A stretch of DNA of 64,000 nucleotides from positions 1,178,001 through 1,242,000 of the forward strand of contig NZ_JBHXHV010000001.1 in NCBI RefSeq assembly GCF_042726155.1, read 5' to 3'. Under the pieces are notes generated by a model. The model had not been told where the DNA came from. It made no database searches and was given only the letters and a program-made list of their open reading frames with translations. Source of the stretch: Leucobacter sp042726155 (GTDB lineage Bacteria > Actinomycetota > Actinomycetes > Actinomycetales > Microbacteriaceae). Shown here piece after piece: positions 24,414 through 32,395 of this stretch; position 1 is the first letter of the stretch, and every line of letters starts with the position of its first letter. A program made the position numbers and the translations under genes.

Positions 24414-25789
24414 GGTGTTCCTTTCGGATCAGGGCCAGGGGCCGGAGGAGTCTCGGCCGATGCTGTTGGTGCGCTCGCGCCCGGGGCAGCGTGTGCGCCG
24501 CCTCGTGCGATGTCGATCATTGCCGTGTGCGAGATCACCTTTTGGCGCACGCGACCGGTCGGGGCAGTCGCACGCTCGTGCGCATCGAGCGTGAGCCACT
24601 GCGAGAAGTCGATGGCGCGCGTGCGCAACTCCGCGTCGAGCCCGGCAAAGCCGACGGCCAGACTGGGCTGCGCGCGTGCCCCCAGATCCGCGACGATTTC
24701 GTCGGCGACCAGTTTTGCCGAAGCGCGGTTCTCGGGGATGGCCCCGCGGGGCCCGCGCTGCGCCCAACCGACGCGATAGAGCCCGCGCTCGATGCGGCCG
24801 GTGGTGAGATTCGCCGGCAGCGACGCGATGACACCCGCGGCCGTCTGGGCGGTTGTCGCCTCGGCTCCAACTGCCGGACGGAATCCGATGGCCGTGATGA
24901 CCGCCGTGGCCGGTACCGTCACCGTTTCGGTGCCGCAGGCGAGTTCGATGCCGGTGACGTGCTCGGTTCCCAGAATGCGCGTCGGCAGTGCGCCGAAGCG
25001 CAGCGACACCGTGGGTCCGGGTAGCGTGCCCCGGGCGGGGTCAGCGAGCGCAGCGATCGCGGCGAGACGTGCGGTGATCGTGCGATCGTCGTGCGACTCA
25101 GTGGTGTCGTTTCGCCCGGCATGAGTGACCGCGTAGCTCGCCCGCGGCAGCGTCGCGAGCTCGCTCAGCATTTGCGGGTCGCCCTTGGATTCCGCCGCCG
25201 AAGATCGACTCACGACGGTGACGCGCTGGGCGGGTGCCGCTACATACTGCTCGAGCGCGGCGTCGTGCACGTCACTGCCGATGTACCCCGACCTGTCTTT
25301 CACGAGAAAACGCACCAGGTCGAGAGCGACATTGCCGGCGCCAATCACGACGACATCGGTGCCGAGCTGCGGCAATTGCGCGCTCGCCGCCTCCGGGTGC
25401 GCGTTTAACGCGCGAACAATCTCACCGGCCGCGTACACGCCCGCGAGCTCGGCGCCGGGAACCGTGATCGCGCGGTCCAGGGGGAGTCCAGTTGCGAGCA
25501 CCACGACATCGAAGATTTCGCGCAAACTTGCGAGCGTCACGTCCGTGTCGATGTCGATGCCACCAACAAAGCGCACTTCAGGGGACTGGAAGAGGCGATC
25601 GAACTGACGGGTGATGGCCTTGGTGTGCTGGTGATCAGGTGCGACGCCGTAGCGAATGAGCCCGTACGGTGCTGCGGCGCGATCCAAGACGGTTAACTCT
25701 GCGTCTGGCAGGGAACGTCGCAGTGACTGCGCGAGGTAGCAGCCCGCCGGTCCACTGCCCACGATCGCGATCTTCGGGTGCGGCGTCAT
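24410..25789 (-). CDS. Ferredoxin/flavodoxin-NADP reductase, adrenodoxin-reductase (FprA) type
   Basis: A 459-residue flavoprotein with KIAIVGSGPAGCYLAQSLRR at the N-terminus, YGLIRYGVAPDHQHTK, which is diagnostic for the FprA/adrenodoxin reductase group, and an NADP-binding stretch DVVVIGAGNVALDLVRFL. The C-terminal GWAQRGPRGAIPENRASA is also typical. It takes electrons from NADPH and gives them to a small carrier, here the overlapping flavodoxin. About 225 bases separate its start from the divergent P450 start. The last 40 residues are Ala/Pro-rich and of low complexity. Confidence 0.9.
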   Translation of the reverse strand: MTPHPKIAIVGSGPAGCYLAQSLRRSLPDAELTVLDRAAAPYGLIRYGVAPDHQHTKAITRQFDRLFQSPEVRFVGGIDIDTDVTLASLREIFDVVVLATGLPLDRAITVPGAELAGVYAAGEIVRALNAHPEAASAQLPQLGTDVVVIGAGNVALDLVRFLVKDRSGYIGSDVHDAALEQYVAAPAQRVTVVSRSSAAESKGDPQMLSELATLPRASYAVTHAGRNDTTESHDDRTITARLAAIAALADPARGTLPGPTVSLRFGALPTRILGTEHVTGIELACGTETVTVPATAVITAIGFRPAVGAEATTAQTAAGVIASLPANLTTGRIERGLYRVGWAQRGPRGAIPENRASAKLVADEIVADLGARAQPSLAVGFAGLDAELRTRAIDFSQWLTLDAHERATAPTGRVRQKVISHTAMIDIARGGAHAAPGASAPTASAETPPAPGPDPKGTP

Positions 25790-25808
25790 CGCGGCTCCTT
25801 CTCACAGT

Positions 25809-25879
25809 CTTAGATGCGACGCGCGACTATGCGCGTCAGGGGACGTGCGGTCAGTGTATCTCAATACACGCCATCTAAG
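25809..25879. promoter_or_regulatory. Inverted CTTAGATG / CATCTAAG pair between reductase and P450 genes
   Basis: CTTAGATG (25809-25816) and its exact complement CATCTAAG (25872-25879) lie 55 bases apart in the 225-base divergent gap, one near each promoter. The right copy continues into GAATGTTTTAT, whose reverse matches the ATAAAACAT beside the copy upstream of the permease. A TATTGGTCA word (25904-25912) also recurs reversed at 20444-20452, before agmatine deiminase. Together these suggest a common regulator. Confidence 0.45.
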
Positions 25880-26014
25880 AATGTTTTATGGTGGCTAGTT
25901 CGATATTGGTCAGCAAAATTACCTCACTACTTGCGTTTTAAAACATGTATGAGTAACTTATTTATATCCGGAGGCGTAGCACGTCGCCGGAGCGAATTCG
26001 ACGAAGGAGTACGA

Positions 26015-27238
26015 ATGACCGCACAGCCGAACCCCGACACGGCGCCCTACCTCGACATTGCGTCGCCCGACTTCGCGATGAACTCGGAGGCCGTGCGCGA
26101 TGCGCGTGAGCGCAGCTGGTATGCCCGCACCAATTACGGCTACGGCGTGCTGCGCTACCAGGAGGTCACTGAGCTGCTCAAGCACCCGAGCCTCAATCAG
26201 GGCAGTGCTCAATGGCCTGATCACCACGGCGTGCACTCCGGCATCTTCTACGACTGGTGGGCGAAGAACCTGCTCGTGCTCGAGGGCACGGAGCACGACC
26301 GCATTCGCCGACTCCTGAACCCTGCGTTCTCACCCGGGGTCGCCCGCCGGCTGGAACCGGCGTTCGTCGCGATCGCGGAAGAACTGATCGCAGACATGAC
26401 CGCACAGCACGAGCGCGGTGAACAGGTCGAATTCGTAGCCGACTTCTCCGAACCGTTTGCGACGCGCGCGCTCTGCGCGATGATGGGCCTGCCGCACGAG
26501 CACTGGCCGTTCATTGCTTCGCGCGCGAACACGGTCGGATACGCGCTGAGCGTCACTATCAAGGCAGACATCGAGCGGGTCGACGTCGCCGTGCGTGAGC
26601 TGTACGACTTCGTCGACCAGCTAATTGATGAGCGGCGGCGCGAACCGGGTGACGATATGGTGTCGCAGCTGCTGCAGGTCAGTCAGAGCGACGGCGACAG
26701 CCTGAGCGACGCCGAGCTGCGCAACGCGCTCGTGCTCATGCTGTTCGGCGGCATGGATACGACGCGCAATCAGCTCGGCCTGATCCTGCAGACGTTCATG
26801 CGCAACCCAGCGCAGTGGGAGTTGCTCGCCGCGCGCCCGAAGGAGCTGACGCGACCAGCCCTTGAGGAGGCACTTCGCGTGAATCCGACGACTCGTTGGG
26901 TGACCCGCGAAGCCAATGAAGACTTCGAGTTCAAGGGCCTACACATCGCGAAGGGCACGACGGTGCACCTGTTCACAATGGCGAGTGGCACCGATCCCGA
27001 GGCGTTCCCCGACCCAGATATCGACATCGAGGTCAGCGGACGCAAGCAGCACCACACCTTCGGTGGTGGCGTGCACAAGTGCATCGGTCACTTCATCGCC
27101 CGCGCCGATATGAGCGTAGCGCTGCCGATGCTCGCGCAGGCGTTCACGAACATCAGCTGCCCAGGTGGCGACAGGTGGCTGCCCGATTCAGGCAACCACG
27201 GCCCGATCGCGCTGCCGATTACCTTCACCGTGCGGTGA
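26015..27238 (+). CDS. Cytochrome P450
   Basis: A 407-residue soluble bacterial P450. The heme-binding loop is FGGGVHKCIGHFIAR with axial Cys356, the I-helix oxygen-activation motif is FGGMDTTRN, and the K-helix ExxR is EEALR. No membrane anchor. The ATG at 26015 has GAAGGAGT upstream; the longer frame is not coding. It is divergent from its probable electron chain (reductase and flavodoxin) and is followed after 46 bases by a glutamine-synthetase-like ligase. From memory, P450 plus a glutamine-synthetase-like gene plus a GntR regulator resembles mycobacterial loci for piperidine, pyrrolidine or morpholine use (pip/mor). That link is suggestive only. Confidence 0.92.
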   Translation: MTAQPNPDTAPYLDIASPDFAMNSEAVRDARERSWYARTNYGYGVLRYQEVTELLKHPSLNQGSAQWPDHHGVHSGIFYDWWAKNLLVLEGTEHDRIRRLLNPAFSPGVARRLEPAFVAIAEELIADMTAQHERGEQVEFVADFSEPFATRALCAMMGLPHEHWPFIASRANTVGYALSVTIKADIERVDVAVRELYDFVDQLIDERRREPGDDMVSQLLQVSQSDGDSLSDAELRNALVLMLFGGMDTTRNQLGLILQTFMRNPAQWELLAARPKELTRPALEEALRVNPTTRWVTREANEDFEFKGLHIAKGTTVHLFTMASGTDPEAFPDPDIDIEVSGRKQHHTFGGGVHKCIGHFIARADMSVALPMLAQAFTNISCPGGDRWLPDSGNHGPIALPITFTVR

Positions 27239-27284
27239 CCCAGCGCTCTCCCCGTTTTTCCCTTCCAATGTTGAAAGGACCACC

Positions 27285-28718
27285 ATGTCTGAATTCTCCT
27301 CGGGCGGCCGCTTCGGCGCCGCGTTGCGAGCCCTGCTCGACGACACGACGGCGTTCGAGCGCCACCAGCAGGCAAACCTCCAACCTGAGGTTCTCGATGC
27401 GCTCGCTGAGCGCATCAGGGCAACGGGGGTGAAGTACATCTACTACATGATCCCGACCCTCGGCAGTCGCACGGTAGCGAAGGTCGTGCCGGCCGAACAC
27501 TACGAGCGGATGCTGCGCAAGGGAATCGCGTTTCACCGCACGGCGCTCACCGATCTGCAGACGAGTCGCGAGGGCGAGTTGATTGGCGGTGGCGTCGCCG
27601 CGCACGAGTTCTGGGGGCTGCCTGAACCCGAAACGTTCCAGGTGTTGCCGTGGGACCCCGAGGTGGGGCGCATGTTTTGCACCGCGTATGATCCGCCGCA
27701 CCTGGGTGACGCGGGCGGTCGCCTGATCCCGCTCGACACGCGCGCGCTGTTTACCGCGGCACACCGCGGTTTCACCGAGCGCACCGGCCTCGAACTGCGA
27801 AGCGGTCTCGAGCCCGAGATGACGTGGACAGGGCCGGGGCTCGAGGTGGTCACGAAGGAGGACCAGAGCCCCGCCTACCAGGTCGAGAACCTCGAAAAGA
27901 TGCGGCCGGTGTACAAGCGGATCATCTCGTACGCGCAGTCACTCGGGTTCACGATGATCCAGGGCGACTACGAGGATGCGGGCCAGATCGAACTCAACTG
28001 GGAGTACGACCGCGCGGAGCTCACCGCCGAGCGCATGACCACCTACCGTCAGGTGTGCAAGCAGGTGGCGCGCGAGCTCGGGCTGCAGGCGAGCTTCATG
28101 GCGAAACCCTACAACGGCAAAATGGGCAACGGGTGCCACCACAACCTCAGCCTGTGGCGCACGGGAGCAGACGGCGAAGAGAACGTCGTCGAAGACGGCC
28201 GAGTCGAACTACACGCCACCGACATCGCGCGCAATTCAATCGGCGGGATGCTGCTGCACACCCCGGGTTCGATGCTCGTCATGGCGTCGACCGTGAACTC
28301 GTACAAGCGATTCTGGGACGCTGGCCAGTTCGCACCCTCGGGAGCCGACTGGGGTCTCGATACCCGCGGCGTCGCGATCCGAATCTCGGCGAACGGCCGC
28401 ATGGAATACCGGCTGCCCGACGCGAGCGTGAACCCGTACCTGTCCCACCTGTACCTGCTCGCCGCCATCGAGCACGGTATTGAGGCCGCGCTCGAGCCAG
28501 GGGAGCCCGGGGTGCCGAGCGCGCTGCTCGACGATGTCGTCGTGCCCAACACCCTGGGCAGCGCGATCGAAGCGTTCGAGGCCGATGACTACCTCATGGG
28601 CGCGATGCCCGAGGAGCTCACCCGTATCTTCCTGCAGCTCAAGCGAGACGAGTGGGCGCGCTACTGCGGGCAGATTACGCAGTGGGAGTTCGACCAGTAC
28701 TGGGAGGCGATCCCGTGA
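27285..28718 (+). CDS. Glutamine synthetase-like gamma-glutamyl ligase
   Basis: A 477-residue glutamine-synthetase-family enzyme of the PuuA/GlnA3-like branch. Visible catalytic segments include the metal-binding ELRSGLEPEMTW and DYEDAGQIELNWEYDRAELT, the ATP/glutamate-site KPYNGKMGNGCHHNLSLW and the RPA-like ANGRMEYRLPDASVNPY. True ammonia-assimilating GlnA has a conserved adenylylation loop, which I do not see. It most likely joins glutamate to an amine with ATP, producing a gamma-glutamyl amide. The ATG at 27285 follows GAAAGGA. It is between the P450 and two further genes that overlap it in series. Substrate is unknown. Confidence 0.87.
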   Translation: MSEFSSGGRFGAALRALLDDTTAFERHQQANLQPEVLDALAERIRATGVKYIYYMIPTLGSRTVAKVVPAEHYERMLRKGIAFHRTALTDLQTSREGELIGGGVAAHEFWGLPEPETFQVLPWDPEVGRMFCTAYDPPHLGDAGGRLIPLDTRALFTAAHRGFTERTGLELRSGLEPEMTWTGPGLEVVTKEDQSPAYQVENLEKMRPVYKRIISYAQSLGFTMIQGDYEDAGQIELNWEYDRAELTAERMTTYRQVCKQVARELGLQASFMAKPYNGKMGNGCHHNLSLWRTGADGEENVVEDGRVELHATDIARNSIGGMLLHTPGSMLVMASTVNSYKRFWDAGQFAPSGADWGLDTRGVAIRISANGRMEYRLPDASVNPYLSHLYLLAAIEHGIEAALEPGEPGVPSALLDDVVVPNTLGSAIEAFEADDYLMGAMPEELTRIFLQLKRDEWARYCGQITQWEFDQYWEAIP

Positions 28719-29440
28719 GCGCGCGGGAGCAGCGGGTTCTGCGACTCGCCTGCATTGACTCGGAGGCGCTGCCACTTTTCGCGAAAAGCCCGAACGGAAT
28801 TGACCGCTCAGGATACGAGCCTGACGCGGCAGCGGCTATCGCGGCGCGCATCGGTGCTCGCGTCGAGTGGGTGATGCTGCCCTGGGAAGAGATGATCCCG
28901 GCCGTACGCCGCGGTGACGCCGACGCGGTGTGGTGCGGCCAGGGCGAGACGGCGGAGCGCGCCGCGCTCGTCGACTTTACTCGGCCGTATGCGGTGTTCA
29001 ACGAGTCGCTGGTGGTGCGCGCGGACGACCCCGTGCGCTCCGCCGCTGAGCTGGCGGGGTACCGCATCGGCGCTATCGCGCACTCCACGAATATGAAACT
29101 GGCCGAGACGTTTCCGGGCGTTGAACTCGTGAGCTTCGGCGCGAGCGACGATGTCTTCGGAGACATGATTGAGGCGACGCGCAGTGGCAGCATCGACGGC
29201 TTCGTCGACGACGATGTGGTGATGGTGCCGCTGGCTGCGGAGGACCCCGACTTCGTTGAGGCGTTCACGGTGCAGACCGGCAATCGCTGGGGCGTCGGCG
29301 TAGCGCCGGGGAACGAGGCGCTACGCGCGGAGCTGAACGCGGCTCTTGAGGCGGCGGTCGCCGACGGTGAACTGGAACGGATCTGGCAGCGCTGGATGCC
29401 GCTGCTGCCGTTTCCGCTCGTGAGTGAGCCCGGCCAGTGA
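28715..29440 (+). CDS. Periplasmic-binding-fold protein (SBP_bac_3) without an export signal
   Basis: A 241-residue protein with the type 2 periplasmic binding fold of polar amino-acid ABC transporters: LRLACIDSEALPLF, then IAARIGARVEWVMLPWEEMI, DAVWCGQGETAERAALVDFT, and FTRPYAVFNESLVVRADDPV. It begins directly with the fold; there is no signal peptide and no lipobox, and no ABC permease gene is near. The GTG start overlaps the ligase stop (GTGA) and its own stop overlaps the next gene, so it is produced with cytoplasmic enzymes. It could bind a ligand in the cytoplasm, or be a member of the enzyme branch of this fold (for example cyclohexadienyl-dehydratase-like). Confidence 0.82.
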   Translation: MSAREQRVLRLACIDSEALPLFAKSPNGIDRSGYEPDAAAAIAARIGARVEWVMLPWEEMIPAVRRGDADAVWCGQGETAERAALVDFTRPYAVFNESLVVRADDPVRSAAELAGYRIGAIAHSTNMKLAETFPGVELVSFGASDDVFGDMIEATRSGSIDGFVDDDVVMVPLAAEDPDFVEAFTVQTGNRWGVGVAPGNEALRAELNAALEAAVADGELERIWQRWMPLLPFPLVSEPGQ

Positions 29441-30891
29441 ACGCGCCGCGGATCGGGGTCACCGGCATGTGGTCGAACCGCGTGCACGGGCTGCGGTTCG
29501 ACGGCAGCGCCGTTTCGGCCGCGGTTTTGCGCGCGGTGGTGCGTGCCGGGGGAGAACCGATTACGCTCTTCGCCGAGAGCGCGCTGGCGCCCGTGGAGCG
29601 GCTTGCCGGGCTCGATGGTCTGCTTGTGCCGGGCGGCGCAGACATTGATCCCGCGCGATACGGCAGTCGGGCAGACGCGGCGACGGTGCCAGCCGACTTC
29701 CCGGCGCAGGATCAGTTCGAGGCCGACATGATGGCTGCCGCTCTGAAGATCGGCGTGCCGGTGCTCGCGATTTGCCGGGGCTTCCAGTTGTTGAACGTCG
29801 AACACGGGGGAACACTCGTGCAAGACCTCCCGCCCGGCAGCCCGCATCGAAACGACGTGCACCCCGTTGAACTCGATCCCGATTCGGCGCTCGCCGGAGT
29901 ATTGGGCGCCAGCACAATGACGGTGTCGTCGTATCACCATCAGGCCATTGCTCGACTCGGCGAGGGCGTGCGAGAGGTTGGTCGGGCGCCCGACGGTATC
30001 GTCGAGGCCATCGAGGTGCCGGGCCGTGAGCTCATCGCAGTGCAGTGGCACCCCGAAGACACCGCGGCGAGCGACCCGCAGCACCAGGCGCTTTTCGACT
30101 GGCTGGTGCATCGGGCGGCGGCCTACGCTGAACGGCCGATACAGCCGCGCATGCTTGTTATCGAGCACCAGGCGAACGCGGGCCTCGGCGCCATCGCCGA
30201 GCGACTCGCGTCGCACGGTGCGCGCGTGGAGGTGTGCAGCGCCGATCGGGCGACCTCGATTCCCGAGTCGCTCACCGGCTACGACGGCCTGGTCGTGCTC
30301 GGCGGATCGATGGGCCCGGAAGACGATTCGGTTGCGCCGTGGCTCCCTCGGGTGCGCGGTCTCCTGAGTGAGGGGGTCGCTAACGGCGTACCGACGTTGG
30401 GTATTTGCCTCGGGGCGCAGCTGTTGGCGGTCGCTCGCGGCGGGCGGGTTAGCGAGATGTCTCAGGGCCCCGAGATCGGCCTGGGCGCGGTGACATTTTC
30501 GGATCACGGGTCAGCGGGCGGTGAGAGCGATCCGCTGTTTGGTGTGCTCGCGGGCACGACGGTTCCCGTCGTCCAGTGGCACTATCTCGAGGTGGCGATG
30601 CTGCCGCCCGCTGCGCGAGTGCTGGCATCGAGTGGGGAATGCCCAAACCAGGTCTTTTCGCTCGGAACAGCAGCGTGGGGCCTGCAGTTTCACCCGGAGG
30701 CGACGGCAGCGACGGCGGCCGAGTGGGTGCTCGAAGACGCCGAGAATTTGCGCCGCCTCGACCGCGATCCGGCCGACATCGTTGCAGGGGTAGCGGCGGC
30801 TGAGACAGAACTGACTCGGGTGTGGGGCGATGTCGCCGAGCGCTTTGCGCGGGTTGTCGACGAGCGAGCGCGGGTTCAGGCCACGGCGTAG
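29437..30891 (+). CDS. Double class I glutamine amidotransferase fusion (PuuD-like plus GATase)
   Basis: A 484-residue protein made of two amidotransferase-fold domains. Residues 1-230 are PuuD/peptidase C26-like, with nucleophile in VLAICRGFQLLNVEHGG and VQWHPED. Residues 240-450 are a GMP-synthase-like class I domain with LGGSMGPEDDSV, GICLGAQLLAVARGG and LQFHPEA. Both keep their Cys-His-Glu residues, so both could be active. It may hydrolyse gamma-glutamyl compounds made by the ligase two genes upstream. The GTG start overlaps the upstream stop by four bases. The gene end overlaps the convergent cache-protein gene by 16 bases. Confidence 0.85.
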   Translation: MNAPRIGVTGMWSNRVHGLRFDGSAVSAAVLRAVVRAGGEPITLFAESALAPVERLAGLDGLLVPGGADIDPARYGSRADAATVPADFPAQDQFEADMMAAALKIGVPVLAICRGFQLLNVEHGGTLVQDLPPGSPHRNDVHPVELDPDSALAGVLGASTMTVSSYHHQAIARLGEGVREVGRAPDGIVEAIEVPGRELIAVQWHPEDTAASDPQHQALFDWLVHRAAAYAERPIQPRMLVIEHQANAGLGAIAERLASHGARVEVCSADRATSIPESLTGYDGLVVLGGSMGPEDDSVAPWLPRVRGLLSEGVANGVPTLGICLGAQLLAVARGGRVSEMSQGPEIGLGAVTFSDHGSAGGESDPLFGVLAGTTVPVVQWHYLEVAMLPPAARVLASSGECPNQVFSLGTAAWGLQFHPEATAATAAEWVLEDAENLRRLDRDPADIVAGVAAAETELTRVWGDVAERFARVVDERARVQATA

Positions 30892-31589
30892 ACGATGCGC
30901 AACCCGGCGCCGTCGGGCCCGACGGCCACACTCTCATAGCCGTCGACCTCGGGAGGTACAAAGTCACCCGAGATGAACTTCGAGGAGGTGCCGAAGAGTA
31001 CGGTGCCCCGCGCGCCCACCAGCGCGATCTCGGTGGTTGAGCGCAGCAGCTCAGGCAGCAGCGCGGCCTCCATATCGGCGACCTGCAGGTCATTGCCGAC
31101 GGCGCCGATGCGCACATCGTCAATCTCGGCGGGCACCGTGATGGTCACAACGTAGGCCTCGATGCCGAGGTAGTCGATATACGGCCCGACGATCGCGGTT
31201 TCACCGTCGATAAACGCGCGCGTGAACCATTCGTGGTGAGAGTAATCGTAGTAGCGGTCGCCACCCGGGACGACGCCGAACGAATACCGAGCGAAGCGAG
31301 ATTCCTCTTCGCGCACCCACCACTCGAGTTGACCGTTGTCGGTGCCGAGCGCCGACTGCGCGAAGATCAGCCCGCAGCCGTCGATCACTTCGTCACCGGC
31401 GAGAAACCGAACGGCGACCGACTTGAGCCGCTTACGTGATGCCTCCGTGAGTTCGATGTGGCCGCGCCCGTCGAGCGACGTCACCTGAATCAGTTCGGTC
31501 GCGAGACGGGTGAGGCGTGTGAAGCGCTCAGAGAACCACGCATCGACGCGTTCGATGACATCGTGAACCACGGCGGTCTTGGTCATCAC
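30876..31589 (-). CDS. Cache-domain protein (soluble sensor-like)
   Basis: A 237-residue protein with no membrane segment or signal peptide. It resembles a single cache (PDC-like) ligand-binding domain: YYDYSHHEWFTRAFIDGETAIVGPYIDY, then VTITVPAE and closing strands. Such domains usually sit outside the cell in receptors, but soluble versions are encoded beside regulators in actinobacteria. It directly follows the GntR gene on the same strand, so it may be a ligand-sensing partner of that regulator. Start GTG at 31589 adjoins the GntR stop; an ATG at 31586 is equally possible. Function is not established. Confidence 0.7.
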   Translation of the reverse strand: MMTKTAVVHDVIERVDAWFSERFTRLTRLATELIQVTSLDGRGHIELTEASRKRLKSVAVRFLAGDEVIDGCGLIFAQSALGTDNGQLEWWVREEESRFARYSFGVVPGGDRYYDYSHHEWFTRAFIDGETAIVGPYIDYLGIEAYVVTITVPAEIDDVRIGAVGNDLQVADMEAALLPELLRSTTEIALVGARGTVLFGTSSKFISGDFVPPEVDGYESVAVGPDGAGLRIVYAVA

Positions 31590-32387
31590 TCAGCGCTCGC
31601 CTTCGTTGGTGCTGTCGCCTGCGCTGTCGCCAGCTCGGCCGGCGACAGCGCGGCGATTGAGGGCGATCTTCCCATCGATGATCAGGCGCATGTTGCCCCG
31701 CACGTGCGCCACCGCGAGATCTTGAGCGCGGCGCGCATCGCGCTGCTCGATCGCCATCACGATGTCGAGGTGCTCGCTGAAAGCGCGCTGCACTGACGCG
31801 CGACAGATAGCGTCGCTCCAGAGAAACGGTGACAGTTCGGACTGCAGGCGCTGCTCGGCGGTCAGTAGACGCTGCGACTGGCTGAGTACAGCGACTTCGA
31901 AGTGGAACCGGCTGTCGGCGAGCGACCGGTCTCGTACGGTGCGCGCCTCGCGGGCGAGGAAGGCGAACTCCGCGAGTCGTGTGCGCGCCTCGGGCGGCGT
32001 CCGCTCTGCGGCGAGCTGCGCGGCCATGCCAGAGACCGCAGCGTGCTCGTCAAAAAAGTCGCGCAGGGCGGTGGTGCTCGTGCGCATCAGCGACGCGCTC
32101 AGGGTGTCACCGGACGGGAACGGAGCTTGCACCACAAACGTGCCACCGTTGCGCCCGCGCCGCGTCTCGACAATGCCCTCGGCACGTAGTTCAGCCAGGG
32201 CTTTCCGCAGCGTCGCCACCGCGATACCGAACTGACCGGCGAGATCGGCCTCTGGTGGAAGCCGTTCGCCGACGCTGAGCATGCCGACCGAAATTGCGGT
32301 GGCAATCTTCTGCGCAATACCGCTGATGTGGGGGCCCGCCGAAACAGCGGGTGTGTTCGGCGAGTCCCCGATCAACGATTGATGCAC
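31590..32387 (-). CDS. GntR-family regulator, FCD type
   Basis: A 265-residue protein with an N-terminal winged HTH (GERLPPEADLAGQFGIAVAT followed by LRKALAELRAEGIVETRRGR) and a helical FCD domain (DEHAAVSGMAAQLAAERTPP, SRFHFEVAVLSQSQRLL). It is a DNA-binding repressor or activator controlled by a small organic acid or amine. It precedes the cache protein with no gap and follows kgd by 8 bases on the same strand, so kgd transcription may reach it. GTG at 32387 has AGGAG five bases upstream. Targets are unknown; the double-amidotransferase operon is a neighbour. Confidence 0.85.
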   Translation of the reverse strand: MHQSLIGDSPNTPAVSAGPHISGIAQKIATAISVGMLSVGERLPPEADLAGQFGIAVATLRKALAELRAEGIVETRRGRNGGTFVVQAPFPSGDTLSASLMRTSTTALRDFFDEHAAVSGMAAQLAAERTPPEARTRLAEFAFLAREARTVRDRSLADSRFHFEVAVLSQSQRLLTAEQRLQSELSPFLWSDAICRASVQRAFSEHLDIVMAIEQRDARRAQDLAVAHVRGNMRLIIDGKIALNRRAVAGRAGDSAGDSTNEGER

Positions 32388-32395
32388 ATCAGCTC

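Noticed and set aside
27285..28718. Housekeeping glutamine synthetase GlnA
   Set aside because: Lacks the adenylylation-site loop and the usual glnE neighbourhood, and is embedded in a P450/amidotransferase operon.
29437..30891. GMP synthase or carbamoyl-phosphate synthase small subunit
   Set aside because: No ATP-pyrophosphatase domain; the N-terminal half is PuuD-like, and the context is amine metabolism.
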